From Bacteroidota bacterium (GTDB lineage Bacteria > Bacteroidota > Bacteroidia > Palsa-948): DNA of 57,488 nucleotides. Each line of letters opens with the position of its first letter. The first letter of the stretch is position 1. Made by a program: the position numbers and the translations under genes. A model generated the notes under the pieces. It saw nothing but the letters and a program-made list of their open reading frames with translations. It did not search any database and was not told where the DNA came from. Positions 1 to 8,389 of the stretch are shown here, in pieces. Where the stretch lies: contig JACRAL010000216.1 of assembly GCA_016213435.1 (NCBI GenBank), positions 1 to 57,488 of the forward strand. The letters run 5' to 3'.

Positions 1-125
1 TGCACTCACAAATAAAATTGCAATCAATCTGTTAAACCAAGAAATAGAATCCAAACTCTCAATGACCCATAAAAAACTAAGAGCCAACTACGATACTGCA
101 TACTTGAAAACACTATTAAATTATA

Positions 126-494
126 ATGCGTAAAACCTGTGCAGGCGCTAACAGACCACTTTGGATCATTCGTAAAGGGAAGAAAAAAGTCGAGGAAATC
201 AAAGCAACGAAGACAGCAATTGGTGGTTTTACAGAGGATAGCCAGCATTTTGACAGTCACGAAATAAAATTACAGCAGGGCGACACCTTTTATTTATCTA
301 CAGATGGTTACGCAGACACATTCAGCGGGAAAGACGGGAAAAAACTTATGACAAAAAGGTTTAAAGAAGTCCTGCTTAGCATTCAAGGCAAATCAATGGT
401 CGAACAGAAAAAACACTTAGATGACTTTGTAGAGAAATGGAAAGCAGGAACAGAACAGATTGACGATATTTTAGTTATTGGTGTGCGATTGTAA
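126..494 (+). pseudogene. C-terminal fragment of a SpoIIE-type PP2C phosphatase
   Basis: This 122-residue reading frame matches only the last third of a SpoIIE/RsbU-like serine phosphatase domain. It has AGANRPLW, the IGGF strand, the FYLSTDGYAD metal-site segment and the closing DDILVIGV strand with its acidic pair. The same C-terminus occurs in the complete phosphatase at 29019-31484 in this window, so the two are paralogues. The catalytic half (VSGDF and TGHGVPGA motifs) is absent, and stop codons lie in this frame at about 33-35 and again before 126. The piece therefore cannot be functional and looks like a decayed or recombined remnant. The ATG at 126 is incidental. Confidence 0.7.
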
Positions 495-526
495 CGGGTG
501 CACCCAAAATAATCCCAGAATAAAAA

Positions 527-778
527 TTGAAACATTATAACATCACCGTTTCAGGAAAGGTGCAAGGGGTATTTTACCGCCAGTCGACTTTTGACATTGC
601 ACAACAACTTGGTATAAAAGGGTTGGTGCAAAACGAAACGAATGGAAGTGTTTATATAGAAGCAGAAGGAACAGTAGAGCAATTGAAGAAATTTGTTGAG
701 TGGTGTAAAAAAGGACCAGCACGAGCAGTTGTTTCGGATATTAAAGTGTTACAGGCAATGTTAGACGACCACACTTAA
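527..778 (+). CDS. acyP: Acylphosphatase
   Basis: A cytosolic enzyme of 83 residues that would hydrolyse acyl phosphates to carboxylate and phosphate. The family signature is clear near the N-terminus: GKVQGVFYR carries the phosphate-binding loop and the catalytic arginine. NETNGSVYIEAEG follows and supplies the catalytic asparagine. The length is slightly below the usual 90 or so residues. The start is a TTG at 527; no ATG lies upstream in frame, and TTG puts the conserved first strand (HYNITVSGKV) at the right distance. Its TAA overlaps the ATG of the next gene by one base, so the two are probably translated from one message. Confidence 0.85.
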   Translation: MKHYNITVSGKVQGVFYRQSTFDIAQQLGIKGLVQNETNGSVYIEAEGTVEQLKKFVEWCKKGPARAVVSDIKVLQAMLDDHT

Positions 779-1212
779 TGACTATAAATATGAAAACAAG
801 CAACTTAAAATTTAAAGATGTTGACGAATACATTTCGTGTTTCCCCACCGAAGTGCAGGCAGTCCTTAAAAAAATTCGTTCGACTATAAAAAAGTCAGCA
901 CCGAAAGCCGATGAACGCATCAGCTATGGTATGCCGTTTTATGAATATGGCGGCAAGGGCTACGAAGGACGGCTCATCTATTTTGCTGCATTTAAAAAAC
1001 ATATCAGCTTGTTTATTACACCCCGAAATACCGAAACAGTGCCAAAGGAAATGCAGCCATTTCACATTTCAAAAGCTACCTATAAATTTCCAATAGATGA
1101 ACCTTTTCCCTTTGCCATACTTGAAAAAACGGTAAAAGCCCTCGTCAGAGAAAGGAGCTTGAAAGGCAGCCAAACAAATAAACTTCAAAAAGCAGAAAAA
1201 AATGACAAGTAA
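778..1212 (+). CDS. DUF1801 (YdhG-like) domain protein
   Basis: A small cytosolic protein of 144 residues in the DUF1801 family, related to the YdhG/frataxin-like fold. Recognisable segments are the opening helix ending in KKIRSTIKKSAPKADE, then ISYGMPFYEY, the IYFAAFKKHISLF strand and the KFPIDEP turn near the end. The biochemical role of the family is not established. The ATG overlaps the acyP stop codon, and the 3' end overlaps the next gene by 11 bases, giving a tightly packed three-gene run. The last 20 or so residues are lysine- and glutamine-rich and may be a disordered tail. Confidence 0.8.
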   Translation: MTINMKTSNLKFKDVDEYISCFPTEVQAVLKKIRSTIKKSAPKADERISYGMPFYEYGGKGYEGRLIYFAAFKKHISLFITPRNTETVPKEMQPFHISKATYKFPIDEPFPFAILEKTVKALVRERSLKGSQTNKLQKAEKNDK

Positions 1213-1489
1213 AATTTCTCATGGCATCTTACACGAAGTAACTGACGATATACAAAAAGCATTGACCGCAAATGAGCAACTTCTTGCCAAATGGAACAGC
1301 CTTACACCCATTCAACGCAATGAATGGATATGCTGGGTTACTATTGTCAAAAAAGCCGAAACAAGAGCAGAACATATAGAGCGTATGATAGAAGAATTGA
1401 AAGAAGGAAAACGGAAACCCTGCTGTTGGCCAGGCTGTCCGCACCGCAGACCAAAGGCAAAAAAATGGTTTAAAAAACTTGATAAATGA
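1202..1489 (+). CDS. YdeI/OmpD-associated (OmdA-like) protein, short form
   Basis: A 95-residue protein matching the C-terminal helical half of the YdeI/OmpD-associated family. The pattern LTPIQRNEWICWV, then a helix with AETRAEHIERMIEEL and the lysine-rich GKRKP, is characteristic. The CCWPGCPHR segment adds a cluster of cysteines and histidine. Full-length family members also carry an N-terminal DUF1801-like half, which the overlapping upstream gene may supply in trans. The function is unknown; links to bacteriocin resistance in annotations are weak. It overlaps the preceding gene by 11 bases, and the A of its TGA reads into AAACAAC of the spacer. Confidence 0.7.
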   Translation: MTSKISHGILHEVTDDIQKALTANEQLLAKWNSLTPIQRNEWICWVTIVKKAETRAEHIERMIEELKEGKRKPCCWPGCPHRRPKAKKWFKKLDK

Positions 1490-1817
1490 AAACAACACCC
1501 GAACACGATTTGCGAATAGCAAAAATGACTTTTTCTTCTGTTTATCCTCACTATATTACGGACGAAAGAACCACTGCCTGTAACAGCAAATTCGCGCTAT
1601 TGCCGCTAACTCACTTGTATCGAGTTTTGTTTTTCATATCTTTGTTTCGGTTTCAGACAATTTTTCGCTCCGTAAATCGGCAACATCGCAAATTTGCGGA
1701 ACGGAAGAAGGGGGAATAAAGAACAATTCTTCATTCGAAATTCTCAAATAATATCATTTCCATCTTATTTCATTGATTTTCTATCTTTGTCTGCCTTAAT
1801 TAAATTTTCGTTAATCT
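1490..1817. other. Gene-free spacer with promoter-like and palindromic sequence
   Basis: This spacer separates the small-gene run from the polysaccharide cluster. It holds an open frame (1486-1719) with no recognisable protein character, which I do not call. It contains GCCTGTAACAGC at about 1577, a TATCTTTG at about 1637, a GGTTTCAGACA block, and the perfect palindrome CGCAAATTTGCG at about 1687. A second TATCTTTG lies at 1782, just before the wbpD-like gene. Confidence 0.5.
1782..1789 (+). promoter_or_regulatory. Candidate -7 promoter element (TATCTTTG) of the polysaccharide cluster
   Basis: TATCTTTG fits the Bacteroidota -7 consensus TAnnTTTG and lies 28 bases before the GTG start at 1818. 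No clear TTTG is visible at the -33 spacing. Confidence 0.4.
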
Positions 1818-2399
1818 GTGGCTGAAAAAGAATACTTCGCACATCCAACTGTCGTCATTGACGAGGGTTGTACAATAGGGAAGGGGTCCAAGATTTGGCA
1901 CTTCACGCACATTATGCCTCATTGTGAGATTGGTGAGAATTGCAATATCGGGCAGAACTGCGTTATTTTTCCTCAGGTTGTTTTAGGAAAAAATGTGAAA
2001 GTGCAGAATAATGTTTCCATTTATACAGGAGTAACTTGTGATGCGGATGTTTTTCTTGGTCCTTCGATGGTGTTTACAAATATTGTTAACCCGCGCAGTG
2101 CTGTGGTGAGAAGAGGGCAGTACACAAAAACGAATGTGGGAAAAGGCGCCAGCATCGGTGCGAATGCAACCATTGTTTGCGGCCACGATATTGGAAAGTT
2201 TGCATTTATTGGTGCCGGAGCGGTGGTGACGAAAAATGTTCCTGCCTATTCTCTTTGGGTTGGAAATCCTGCAAAACAAGTGGGATGGATGAGTGAATAT
2301 GGGCATCGTTTGAAGTTTGACAAGAAGGGAATTGCAGTTTGTTCGGAATCGAAAGAGAAATATAAATTAGTCAAAGGGATTGTTGTGAAAGTTAAATAA
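1818..2399 (+). CDS. wbpD: UDP-2-acetamido-3-amino-2,3-dideoxy-glucuronate N-acetyltransferase (WbpD/WlbB-like)
   Basis: A left-handed beta-helix acetyltransferase of 193 residues. The hexapeptide repeats run from about residue 10 to 160 (IDEGCTIGKGSKIWHF, IGENCNIGQN, VGKGASIGANATI). The motif VFTNIVNPRSAV and the terminal LWVGNPAKQVGW are typical of WbpD/WlbB. These enzymes acetylate the 3-amino group of UDP-GlcNAc3NA in the cytoplasm on the way to UDP-GlcNAc3NAcA, a precursor of O-antigen or capsule. The start is GTG at 1818. The WlbA-like dehydrogenase of the same pathway is the next gene. The aminotransferase that should act between them (WbpE) is not in the window. Confidence 0.85.
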   Translation: MAEKEYFAHPTVVIDEGCTIGKGSKIWHFTHIMPHCEIGENCNIGQNCVIFPQVVLGKNVKVQNNVSIYTGVTCDADVFLGPSMVFTNIVNPRSAVVRRGQYTKTNVGKGASIGANATIVCGHDIGKFAFIGAGAVVTKNVPAYSLWVGNPAKQVGWMSEYGHRLKFDKKGIAVCSESKEKYKLVKGIVVKVK

Positions 2400-2473
2400 G
2401 TTGATTTAGTCAAAAAAGTTAATTAAGGATTTCTCTCAATTAACATAATCAACCCTTAACTCAATTAACTAAA

Positions 2474-3523
2474 ATGGAAAAGATAAAATTCGCAATAATA
2501 GGGCAAGGACACATCGGCAAGCGCCATGCTGAAATGATCCGGAGAAATCCTGAAACAGAACTCGTTGCTGTATGTGATATTCTTCCCAAAGAAAAACTCG
2601 GACTCAATGATTTGAAAGAAAAAATTTATTCTTCGGCAGAGGAACTTTTGAAATCTCATCCCGAAGTGGAAGTGGTGAATATTTGCTCTCCCAACGGACT
2701 TCATGCCGAACATGCCCTGAAAGCCCTCGATGCAAACAAGCATCTGGTAGTTGAAAAACCCATGGCATTGCACAGGCAGGATTGCGAGCAGATAATTTCA
2801 AAAGCATTTCAAAAGAACAAACAGGTTTTTTGCGTCATGCAAAACCGTTACTCTCCACCGAGCGTATGGCTGAAAAAGATTATTGAAGAAAAAATTATTG
2901 GAGATGTTTACATGGTTCAGTTGAACTGCTACTGGAATCGTGACGAGCGCTATTATCTTCCCTCTCACAAGGGAGAGGGGCAGGGGGTGAGGTGGAAGGG
3001 AACTCAAAATCTGGATGGAGGAACATTGTTTACTCAGTTTTCGCACTGGATTGATTTGCTTTACTGGATGTTTGGCGATATCACCGAGATACAAGCAAAG
3101 TTTTCTGACTTCAATCACGCATCGCTAACCGAATTTGAAGACAGCGGGTTTGTGAACTTCCGTTTTGTGAATGGTGGAATGGGAGCTATTAATTATTCAA
3201 CTTCGGTGTGGGATAAAAATATGGAGAGCAGCATTTCGGTTGTAGGAAGCAAGGGAAGCGTGAACGTGGGGGGCCAGTACATGGACCAAGTGGAATATTG
3301 TCATATCAAAGAGTACAAGATGCCTGAACTCGCTCCCACCGAACCGGCCAATGATTATGGTGCATATAAAGGATCAGCAAACAATCATCATTTTTTAATT
3401 GAAAATGTTGTTGATACCTTGAAGGGAAGAAAAACAATTACAACCAATGCTCTCGAAGGCATGAAGGTGGTGGATATTATAGAAAGAATTTATTCCTACA
3501 GAAAACCTAACAGAAAATCATAA
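2474..3523 (+). CDS. wlbA: UDP-GlcNAc-uronate 3-dehydrogenase, Gfo/Idh/MocA family (WbpB/WlbA-like), with in-frame palindromic insert
   Basis: A 349-residue NAD-dependent dehydrogenase that would oxidise C3 of UDP-GlcNAcA. The N-terminal Rossmann fold shows IGQGHIGKRHAE (residues 9-20), and EKPMA holds the catalytic lysine near residue 95. The LDGGTLFTQFSHWIDLLYWM region is typical of WlbA/WbpB. Between the family segments NRDERYY and WKGT lies an extra peptide, LPSHKGEGQGVR (about residues 162-173). It is encoded by a palindromic repeat at 2961-2998 that recurs elsewhere in this window, so it looks like an in-frame insertion. The stop overlaps the next ATG by one base (TAATG), indicating coupled translation. 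Confidence 0.88.
   Translation: MEKIKFAIIGQGHIGKRHAEMIRRNPETELVAVCDILPKEKLGLNDLKEKIYSSAEELLKSHPEVEVVNICSPNGLHAEHALKALDANKHLVVEKPMALHRQDCEQIISKAFQKNKQVFCVMQNRYSPPSVWLKKIIEEKIIGDVYMVQLNCYWNRDERYYLPSHKGEGQGVRWKGTQNLDGGTLFTQFSHWIDLLYWMFGDITEIQAKFSDFNHASLTEFEDSGFVNFRFVNGGMGAINYSTSVWDKNMESSISVVGSKGSVNVGGQYMDQVEYCHIKEYKMPELAPTEPANDYGAYKGSANNHHFLIENVVDTLKGRKTITTNALEGMKVVDIIERIYSYRKPNRKS
2961..2998. repeat. Palindromic element copy 1, inside wlbA
   Basis: The stem CCTCTC-acaa-GGGAGAGG is followed by the tail GGGCAGGGGGTGAGG. It adds about 12 codons in frame, reading SHKGEGQGVR. Confidence 0.75.
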
Positions 3524-4809
3524 TGTACAAAGAGATCGCAGACAAAAAATACCCACTTGCGGTAATTGGATTAGGATATGTCGGACTGCCGATTGCATTG
3601 GCGTTCGCAAAAAAAATAAAGGTCATCGGCTTCGATATTAATCAGAAGCGAGTAGATATGATGAAGAAAGGAATTGATCCGAGCAATGAACTTTCTAAAA
3701 AAGAATTTGCTGGATGTGATATTGAATTCACTTCCTCGCTGGATGTTTTGAAGAAAGCAAGATTTTTTATTGTGGCGGTTCCTACTCCTATTGACGAAAA
3801 TAACCTTCCCGATCTACATCCACTTATAGGGGCTTCATCTTCAGTTGGAAAAGTGTTAAAGAAAGGAGATTATGTGGTGTATGAATCTACTGTTTATCCG
3901 GGATGTACTGAAGAAGATTGCATTCCAGTTCTTGAGCAGTATTCTAAATTAAAATTCAAAAAAGAGTTCAAAGTTGGTTATTCGCCCGAGAGAATTAATC
4001 CGGGAGACAAGGAGCACACCATTACAAAAATTTTGAAAGTTGTATCGGGGTGTGATAGAGAATCTTTGGAAGAGATTTCTAAAGTATATGAAATAATTGT
4101 TGAGCCCGGAACACACAAGGCTCCTTCTATAAAAGTTGCGGAAGCAGCAAAGATTATTGAGAACACACAGCGTGATGTAAATATATCTCTGATGAATGAG
4201 CTTTCCATTATTTTTAATAAGATGGGAATTAACACTTTCGATGTGCTGGAAGCGGCAGGTACAAAATGGAATTTTCTGAAATTCTATCCGGGTCTTGTGG
4301 GCGGGCATTGTATCGGTGTTGATCCGTATTATCTCACTCATAAAGCAGAATCGCTTGGATATCATGCACGCGTGATCAATTCCGGAAGATATGTGAATGA
4401 CTCCATGGGATTTTATGTGGCGAAGAACCTTGTAAAGAAAATTATTGCTGAGGGAGTAAACATTTCAAGATCAAAAGTGCTGGTGATGGGTGCAACTTTC
4501 AAGGAAGATGTGAGCGACATCCGAAATTCAAAAGTGGCAGACATTGTTAAAGAATTAATTTCTTTTGGGGTGAAGGTGGAAGTGGTAGATCCGCATGCTG
4601 ATTCGGATGAATTAAAGCACGAGTATGGCTTCGGTTTGAGTAAACTTGGAAAACATTATGACGGAGTCATCATTGCTGTCAACCACAAAGAGTATAAGAA
4701 TTTAAACGAGAAATATTTCAAATCAATTTTATCCTCCAAAGGAATATTGGTGGATGTGAAAGGTTTGTATAGAAATAAGATCAAAAATATTAACTACTGG
4801 AGTTTGTAA
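3523..4809 (+). CDS. Nucleotide-sugar (UDP-HexNAc) 6-dehydrogenase, TviB/WbpO/WbpA type
   Basis: A 428-residue UDP-glucose/GDP-mannose dehydrogenase family enzyme. It performs the two-step NAD-dependent oxidation of a UDP-N-acetylhexosamine to its uronic acid. The N-terminal Rossmann motif is VIGLGYVGLPIA (residues 14-25). The catalytic cysteine is in GGHCIGVDPYYL near residue 264. The C-terminal UDP-binding domain shows VMGATFKEDVSDIRNSK. The N-terminal third (DIEFTSSLD, IVAVPTPID) looks closest to TviB/WbpO, which act on UDP-GalNAc, but WbpA-type use of UDP-GlcNAc cannot be excluded. It could feed either the wlbA/wbpD branch or, with the 4-epimerase at 7397, a GalNAcA branch. Confidence 0.88.
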   Translation: MYKEIADKKYPLAVIGLGYVGLPIALAFAKKIKVIGFDINQKRVDMMKKGIDPSNELSKKEFAGCDIEFTSSLDVLKKARFFIVAVPTPIDENNLPDLHPLIGASSSVGKVLKKGDYVVYESTVYPGCTEEDCIPVLEQYSKLKFKKEFKVGYSPERINPGDKEHTITKILKVVSGCDRESLEEISKVYEIIVEPGTHKAPSIKVAEAAKIIENTQRDVNISLMNELSIIFNKMGINTFDVLEAAGTKWNFLKFYPGLVGGHCIGVDPYYLTHKAESLGYHARVINSGRYVNDSMGFYVAKNLVKKIIAEGVNISRSKVLVMGATFKEDVSDIRNSKVADIVKELISFGVKVEVVDPHADSDELKHEYGFGLSKLGKHYDGVIIAVNHKEYKNLNEKYFKSILSSKGILVDVKGLYRNKIKNINYWSL

Positions 4810-4815
4810 GATGTT

Positions 4816-6257
4816 TTGTTTTCAATGAGGGAAATAGATAAAATATTACAACAGATTGAAAGCCATATTCAAGCAGGAACATATACTCCTGTTGAGACGG
4901 ATAAAATCGAATTGAAAGATCTTTCAACTGGTGCTGAATGGGAAGAGCTTTATAAATCAGTTTGTGCCTTTTTAAATACACGAGGAGGAATTATTGTAAT
5001 TGGGATAAAAGAAGATATTAAACACAAGCAGTTTAAATATACTGGGTTTAATGCAAACGATGAAAATAAGGTTAAGCAACTCTGCTCTTTATTTACCGAT
5101 GATGATGAAAGAGAAATTGATTTAACAGAATTTGTCCATCCTGATTTAATTGAGATAAAACCATTTCTGAACGGGCAAGTTTGTTTGGTATATGTGGAAA
5201 AATTGCCTGATGAACAGAAATATGTTTTGTACAAGGGTGAAGCATACGAAAGGCGAATCACTGGCGACCATCGGATTCCTCCTGAAAAAATAGAGAAGCA
5301 GAAGGAAGTCAAGATCGAATTGCGAAATGCCAGAGAATTGCAGTTTGTTCCAAATGCAACATTTGAAGATTTGGATATTGATAAACTGAATGAGTATATT
5401 ATCCGATTGAACAAAGACCTGAAAGTTGAGGCGTTAAAATCTGACATAACATCTGCAATTCCATTTTTAAGTCGGAAAAAATTTATCCGCGATAATAATC
5501 CTACACTCCTCGGAATGTTAGTTTGTGGTAAGCATGTTTATGATTTTGTCGCAGGTAGATGTCAGGTGGATTGCTACTTTGACACAGGTGTTGATGTGGC
5601 AAATGATAAAAAAGTTTATCAAGACAATATTGTTAATTTAATGGAGAGTGCTATTTCTTTTGTCTTCAGTAAAACTGGAACCGGTATTACGGTTGAGAAA
5701 GGAGGATCGGTATTATTTGAATACCCTGAGAGGGTTATTCGGGAAACGGTAAATAATGCATTAGCTCATCGGGATTATAGTAGTGAACGTTTTTCTAATA
5801 TTACAATTGTTCCTAATAAACATATTGAAATAAGGAATCCTGGTAAATTTCGGCAGGAGCAATTGTTAAGTTATGAAGGTATTATAAATGTTAGAAGAAT
5901 TATTCCAATCCCAAAGGCTCAAAATCCAAATTTGGCTGATGTGTTGAAGTCTTTTGATCGATGGGAAGGTAAAGGATGGGGAATGAATTAAAAATGATAG
6001 TTGAAGCCATACATCAGCATAATGAATATAGCTTGGTTTCCGAAGTTAGTGCAAATCTTATTGGTAATTATTTATATCTGAGAGATAATAAAATTATTTC
6101 TCATGTGAATGATTATAATAATTTTAAAAGAAAAGTCAGAAGCTTAATTAATAAACTTGAAAAAAGAGGATTTATTATTAGGAAATCTGAGGGTAAACCA
6201 AATTACCAAATTAATAATTCTTTCGAAAGAAAAAATTCAATTTTTGACAATCAATAA
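4816..6257 (+). pseudogene. Broken AlbA_2/HATPase-type putative DNA-binding regulator
   Basis: Two adjacent frames look like pieces of one gene. The first (4816-5991, 391 residues) has an AlbA_2/Schlafen-type domain at about residues 20-150 (KIELKDLSTG, FLNTRGGIIVIGIKED, YVEKLP). A GHKL-like ATPase part follows, with the N-box segment VIRETVNNALAHRDYS near residue 310. It stops after RWEGKGWGMN, where relatives continue with tens more residues. The second (5976-6257), in the -1 frame, looks like a C-terminal winged-helix (KRKVRSLINKLEKRGFIIR). A frameshift plus an internal deletion near 5976-5991 is the simplest reading; a sequencing error alone would not restore the missing residues. Spacing to both neighbours is only 6 bp, so it sits inside the sugar operon. 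Confidence 0.6.
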
Positions 6258-6263
6258 TGTAAA

Positions 6264-7334
6264 ATGAAACTAAAGACAATCATAATAACTGGAGGTGCCG
6301 GATTCATTGGTTCACATGTGGTTAGGTTGTTTGTGAATAAATATCCTGATTACAAGATAGTGAATCTTGACAAGCTCACCTATGCCGGAAATCTTGCCAA
6401 CCTGAAAGATATTGAGAAGAAGTCCAATTACGAGTTTTTGAAAGGTGACATTTGCGATGCAGAATTGATTCAAAATATTTTCGAGAAATATAATTTTGAC
6501 GGAGTTATTCATCTTGCTGCCGAATCGCATGTAGATAGAAGTATTTCAAATCCTATGGAATTTGTGAAGACGAATGTCATTGGAACTGTAACTCTTCTAA
6601 ATGCAGCAAAGCATTTCTGGAAAGCATCTCTTGATTCTATTCCGAAAGGAAACCTTTTTTATCATGTTTCAACCGATGAAGTTTATGGTTCACTTGGAAA
6701 AAAAGGAAAGTTTAAAGAGACAACATCCTATGATCCGCATAGTCCGTATTCTTCGAGCAAAGCAAGTTCTGATCATTTTGTTCGTGCATATCACGACACC
6801 TTTGGTTTGCCGGTTGTAATTTCGAATTGCTCCAATAATTATGGCTCATTTCATTTTCCGGAAAAATTAATTCCACTCGCAATAAATAATATCAAGAACA
6901 ATAAACCTGTTCCTGTCTACGGAAAAGGAGCCAATGTGCGTGATTGGCTTTTTGTAGAGGATCATGCTCGCGCTATTGATGTTATTTATCATAAAGGAAA
7001 AGTTGGTGATACTTATAATATTGGGGGAAACAACGAATGGAAAAACATTGATCTGATAAAATTGCTTTGCAAAGTCATGGATGAAAAACTGGGAAGAAAA
7101 AAAGGCGAATCAGCAAAGTTGATTACGTTTGTAAAAGATCGTGCCGGGCACGATTTGCGCTATGCGATCGATTCGTCCAAGCTCCAGAAGAAATTAAAAT
7201 GGAGACCAAGTCTGAAATTTGAAAAAGGATTGAAAAAAACTGTTGACTGGTATCTTGCCAACGAAGAGTGGTTGAAGGATGTTACCAGTGGGGACTATCA
7301 GAAATATTATGATCAGCAATATGTCATACGTTAG
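6264..7334 (+). CDS. rfbB: dTDP-glucose 4,6-dehydratase
   Basis: A 356-residue extended short-chain dehydrogenase matching RmlB/RfbB at full length. It converts dTDP-glucose to dTDP-4-keto-6-deoxyglucose for deoxysugar synthesis. Visible features are ITGGAGFIGSH (NAD binding, residues 8-18), NLDKLTYAGNLANL, HLAAESHVDRSI, the catalytic STDEVYG with the Asp-Glu pair specific to dehydratases, and YSSSK (the YxxxK pair). The NCSNNYG and PVYGKGANVRDWLFVEDH segments are also typical. The partner genes rmlA, rmlC and rmlD are not in the window. It is part of the polysaccharide run, 6 bp after the broken regulator gene. Confidence 0.93.
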   Translation: MKLKTIIITGGAGFIGSHVVRLFVNKYPDYKIVNLDKLTYAGNLANLKDIEKKSNYEFLKGDICDAELIQNIFEKYNFDGVIHLAAESHVDRSISNPMEFVKTNVIGTVTLLNAAKHFWKASLDSIPKGNLFYHVSTDEVYGSLGKKGKFKETTSYDPHSPYSSSKASSDHFVRAYHDTFGLPVVISNCSNNYGSFHFPEKLIPLAINNIKNNKPVPVYGKGANVRDWLFVEDHARAIDVIYHKGKVGDTYNIGGNNEWKNIDLIKLLCKVMDEKLGRKKGESAKLITFVKDRAGHDLRYAIDSSKLQKKLKWRPSLKFEKGLKKTVDWYLANEEWLKDVTSGDYQKYYDQQYVIR

Positions 7335-7385
7335 ATGTTGGATGTTTGGCGTTATTTGAACGTCTAACTTCTAACAACCAACATC
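7334..7385. repeat. Inverted repeat between rfbB and the epimerase gene
   Basis: GATGTTGG (7334-7341) and CCAACATC (7378-7385) flank a spacer with further GTTAGA/TCTAAC complementarity. This could form a hairpin in the message just before the ATG at 7397. Its role is unknown. Confidence 0.4.
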
Positions 7386-7396
7386 AAGCAGAAAAA

Positions 7397-8389
7397 ATGT
7401 ACGATTCCCCATTTCATACTATCGATTTATCTAAGCAGACTTTCCTCGTAACGGGCGGTGCAGGTTTTATCGGCTCAAATATTGTAGAATATCTTTTAAA
7501 ATACAATGCCAAAAAAGTTATAGTGCTTGATAATCTTTCTACTGGTTTTGAAGAAAACATAAAACCATTTCTTTCGCTCTCTAATTTTAAATTTATTAAC
7601 GGTAATATTTGCGACCTGAATATTGTCCATCAAGCCTGCGAAGGCGTTGATTTTGTTTTTCATCAGGCAGCCCTTGGTTCCGTTCCTCGCTCTATTGAAA
7701 ATCCAATAGCTACACACAATGCCAACGCGAGCGGTTTTCTTTCTGTTCTGGTAGCTGCAAAAAATGCAGGAGTGAAACGAGTTGTTTATGCCAGTTCGTC
7801 TTCTGTATATGGCGACAGCATTGACTCGCCTAAACGGGAAGATAAAATCGGGAAACCTCTTTCTCCTTATGCGGTGAGTAAACTGGTAAATGAATTTTAT
7901 TCTGACATTTTTTCTCGTACTTATAATATGGAGATCATCGGCTTGCGCTACTTTAATATTTTTGGTCCGCGCCAGAATCCTAAAGGAGCCTATGCTGCAG
8001 CGATTCCGCTTTTCATTGACGGATTGCTGAGCAACAAACAGGTTTTTATCAACGGAGACGGTGAGCAGTCGCGGGATTTTACTTTTGTGGAGAATGCGGT
8101 TCAGGCAAATGTGAAGGCGATGTTTTGCGAAAAAAAAGAAGTTCTTGGTAGTGTTTTTAATATAGCATTGGGAGAAAAAATTTCTGTGAATCAGCTTTTC
8201 AATACGCTTAAAAAAATTACAGCATCATCACTCAATCCCACTTACCGCGAAGAGAGGAGAGGTGATGTAAAAAATTCTCTGGCGGATATTTCCAAAGCCA
8301 ATGCTATTTTTGACTATAAACCCACGGTGAAGATCGAAGACGGACTGCAAATAACAGTCGCATGGTTTGAAAAGTATTTTAACAAATGA
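7397..8389 (+). CDS. UDP-N-acetylglucosamine 4-epimerase-like SDR (WbpP/TviC type)
   Basis: An extended short-chain dehydrogenase of 330 residues from the ATG at 7397. An in-frame TTG at 7346 exists, but it would read through a hairpin-rich spacer, so I prefer the ATG, which puts TGGAGFIGSN about 20 residues from the start. Other motifs are VLDNLSTG, HQAALGSVPRSI, ASSSSVYGD, YAVSK (catalytic YxxxK) and YFNIFGPRQNP. The SVPRSI and NIFGPRQ segments resemble WbpP/TviC enzymes, which interconvert UDP-GlcNAc and UDP-GalNAc. With the upstream dehydrogenase it could make UDP-GalNAcA. The 3' end overlaps the next gene by 4 bases (ATGA). Confidence 0.82.
   Translation: MYDSPFHTIDLSKQTFLVTGGAGFIGSNIVEYLLKYNAKKVIVLDNLSTGFEENIKPFLSLSNFKFINGNICDLNIVHQACEGVDFVFHQAALGSVPRSIENPIATHNANASGFLSVLVAAKNAGVKRVVYASSSSVYGDSIDSPKREDKIGKPLSPYAVSKLVNEFYSDIFSRTYNMEIIGLRYFNIFGPRQNPKGAYAAAIPLFIDGLLSNKQVFINGDGEQSRDFTFVENAVQANVKAMFCEKKEVLGSVFNIALGEKISVNQLFNTLKKITASSLNPTYREERRGDVKNSLADISKANAIFDYKPTVKIEDGLQITVAWFEKYFNK

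Noticed and set aside
2-133. Reading frame of 43 codons open from the window edge
   Set aside because: It is too short and has no recognisable motif; it could be the end of an upstream gene, but nothing in the window supports it.
1486-1719. 77-residue frame in the spacer before the polysaccharide cluster
   Set aside because: Its composition is not protein-like, it reads through a palindrome and promoter-like elements, and no family is recognisable.
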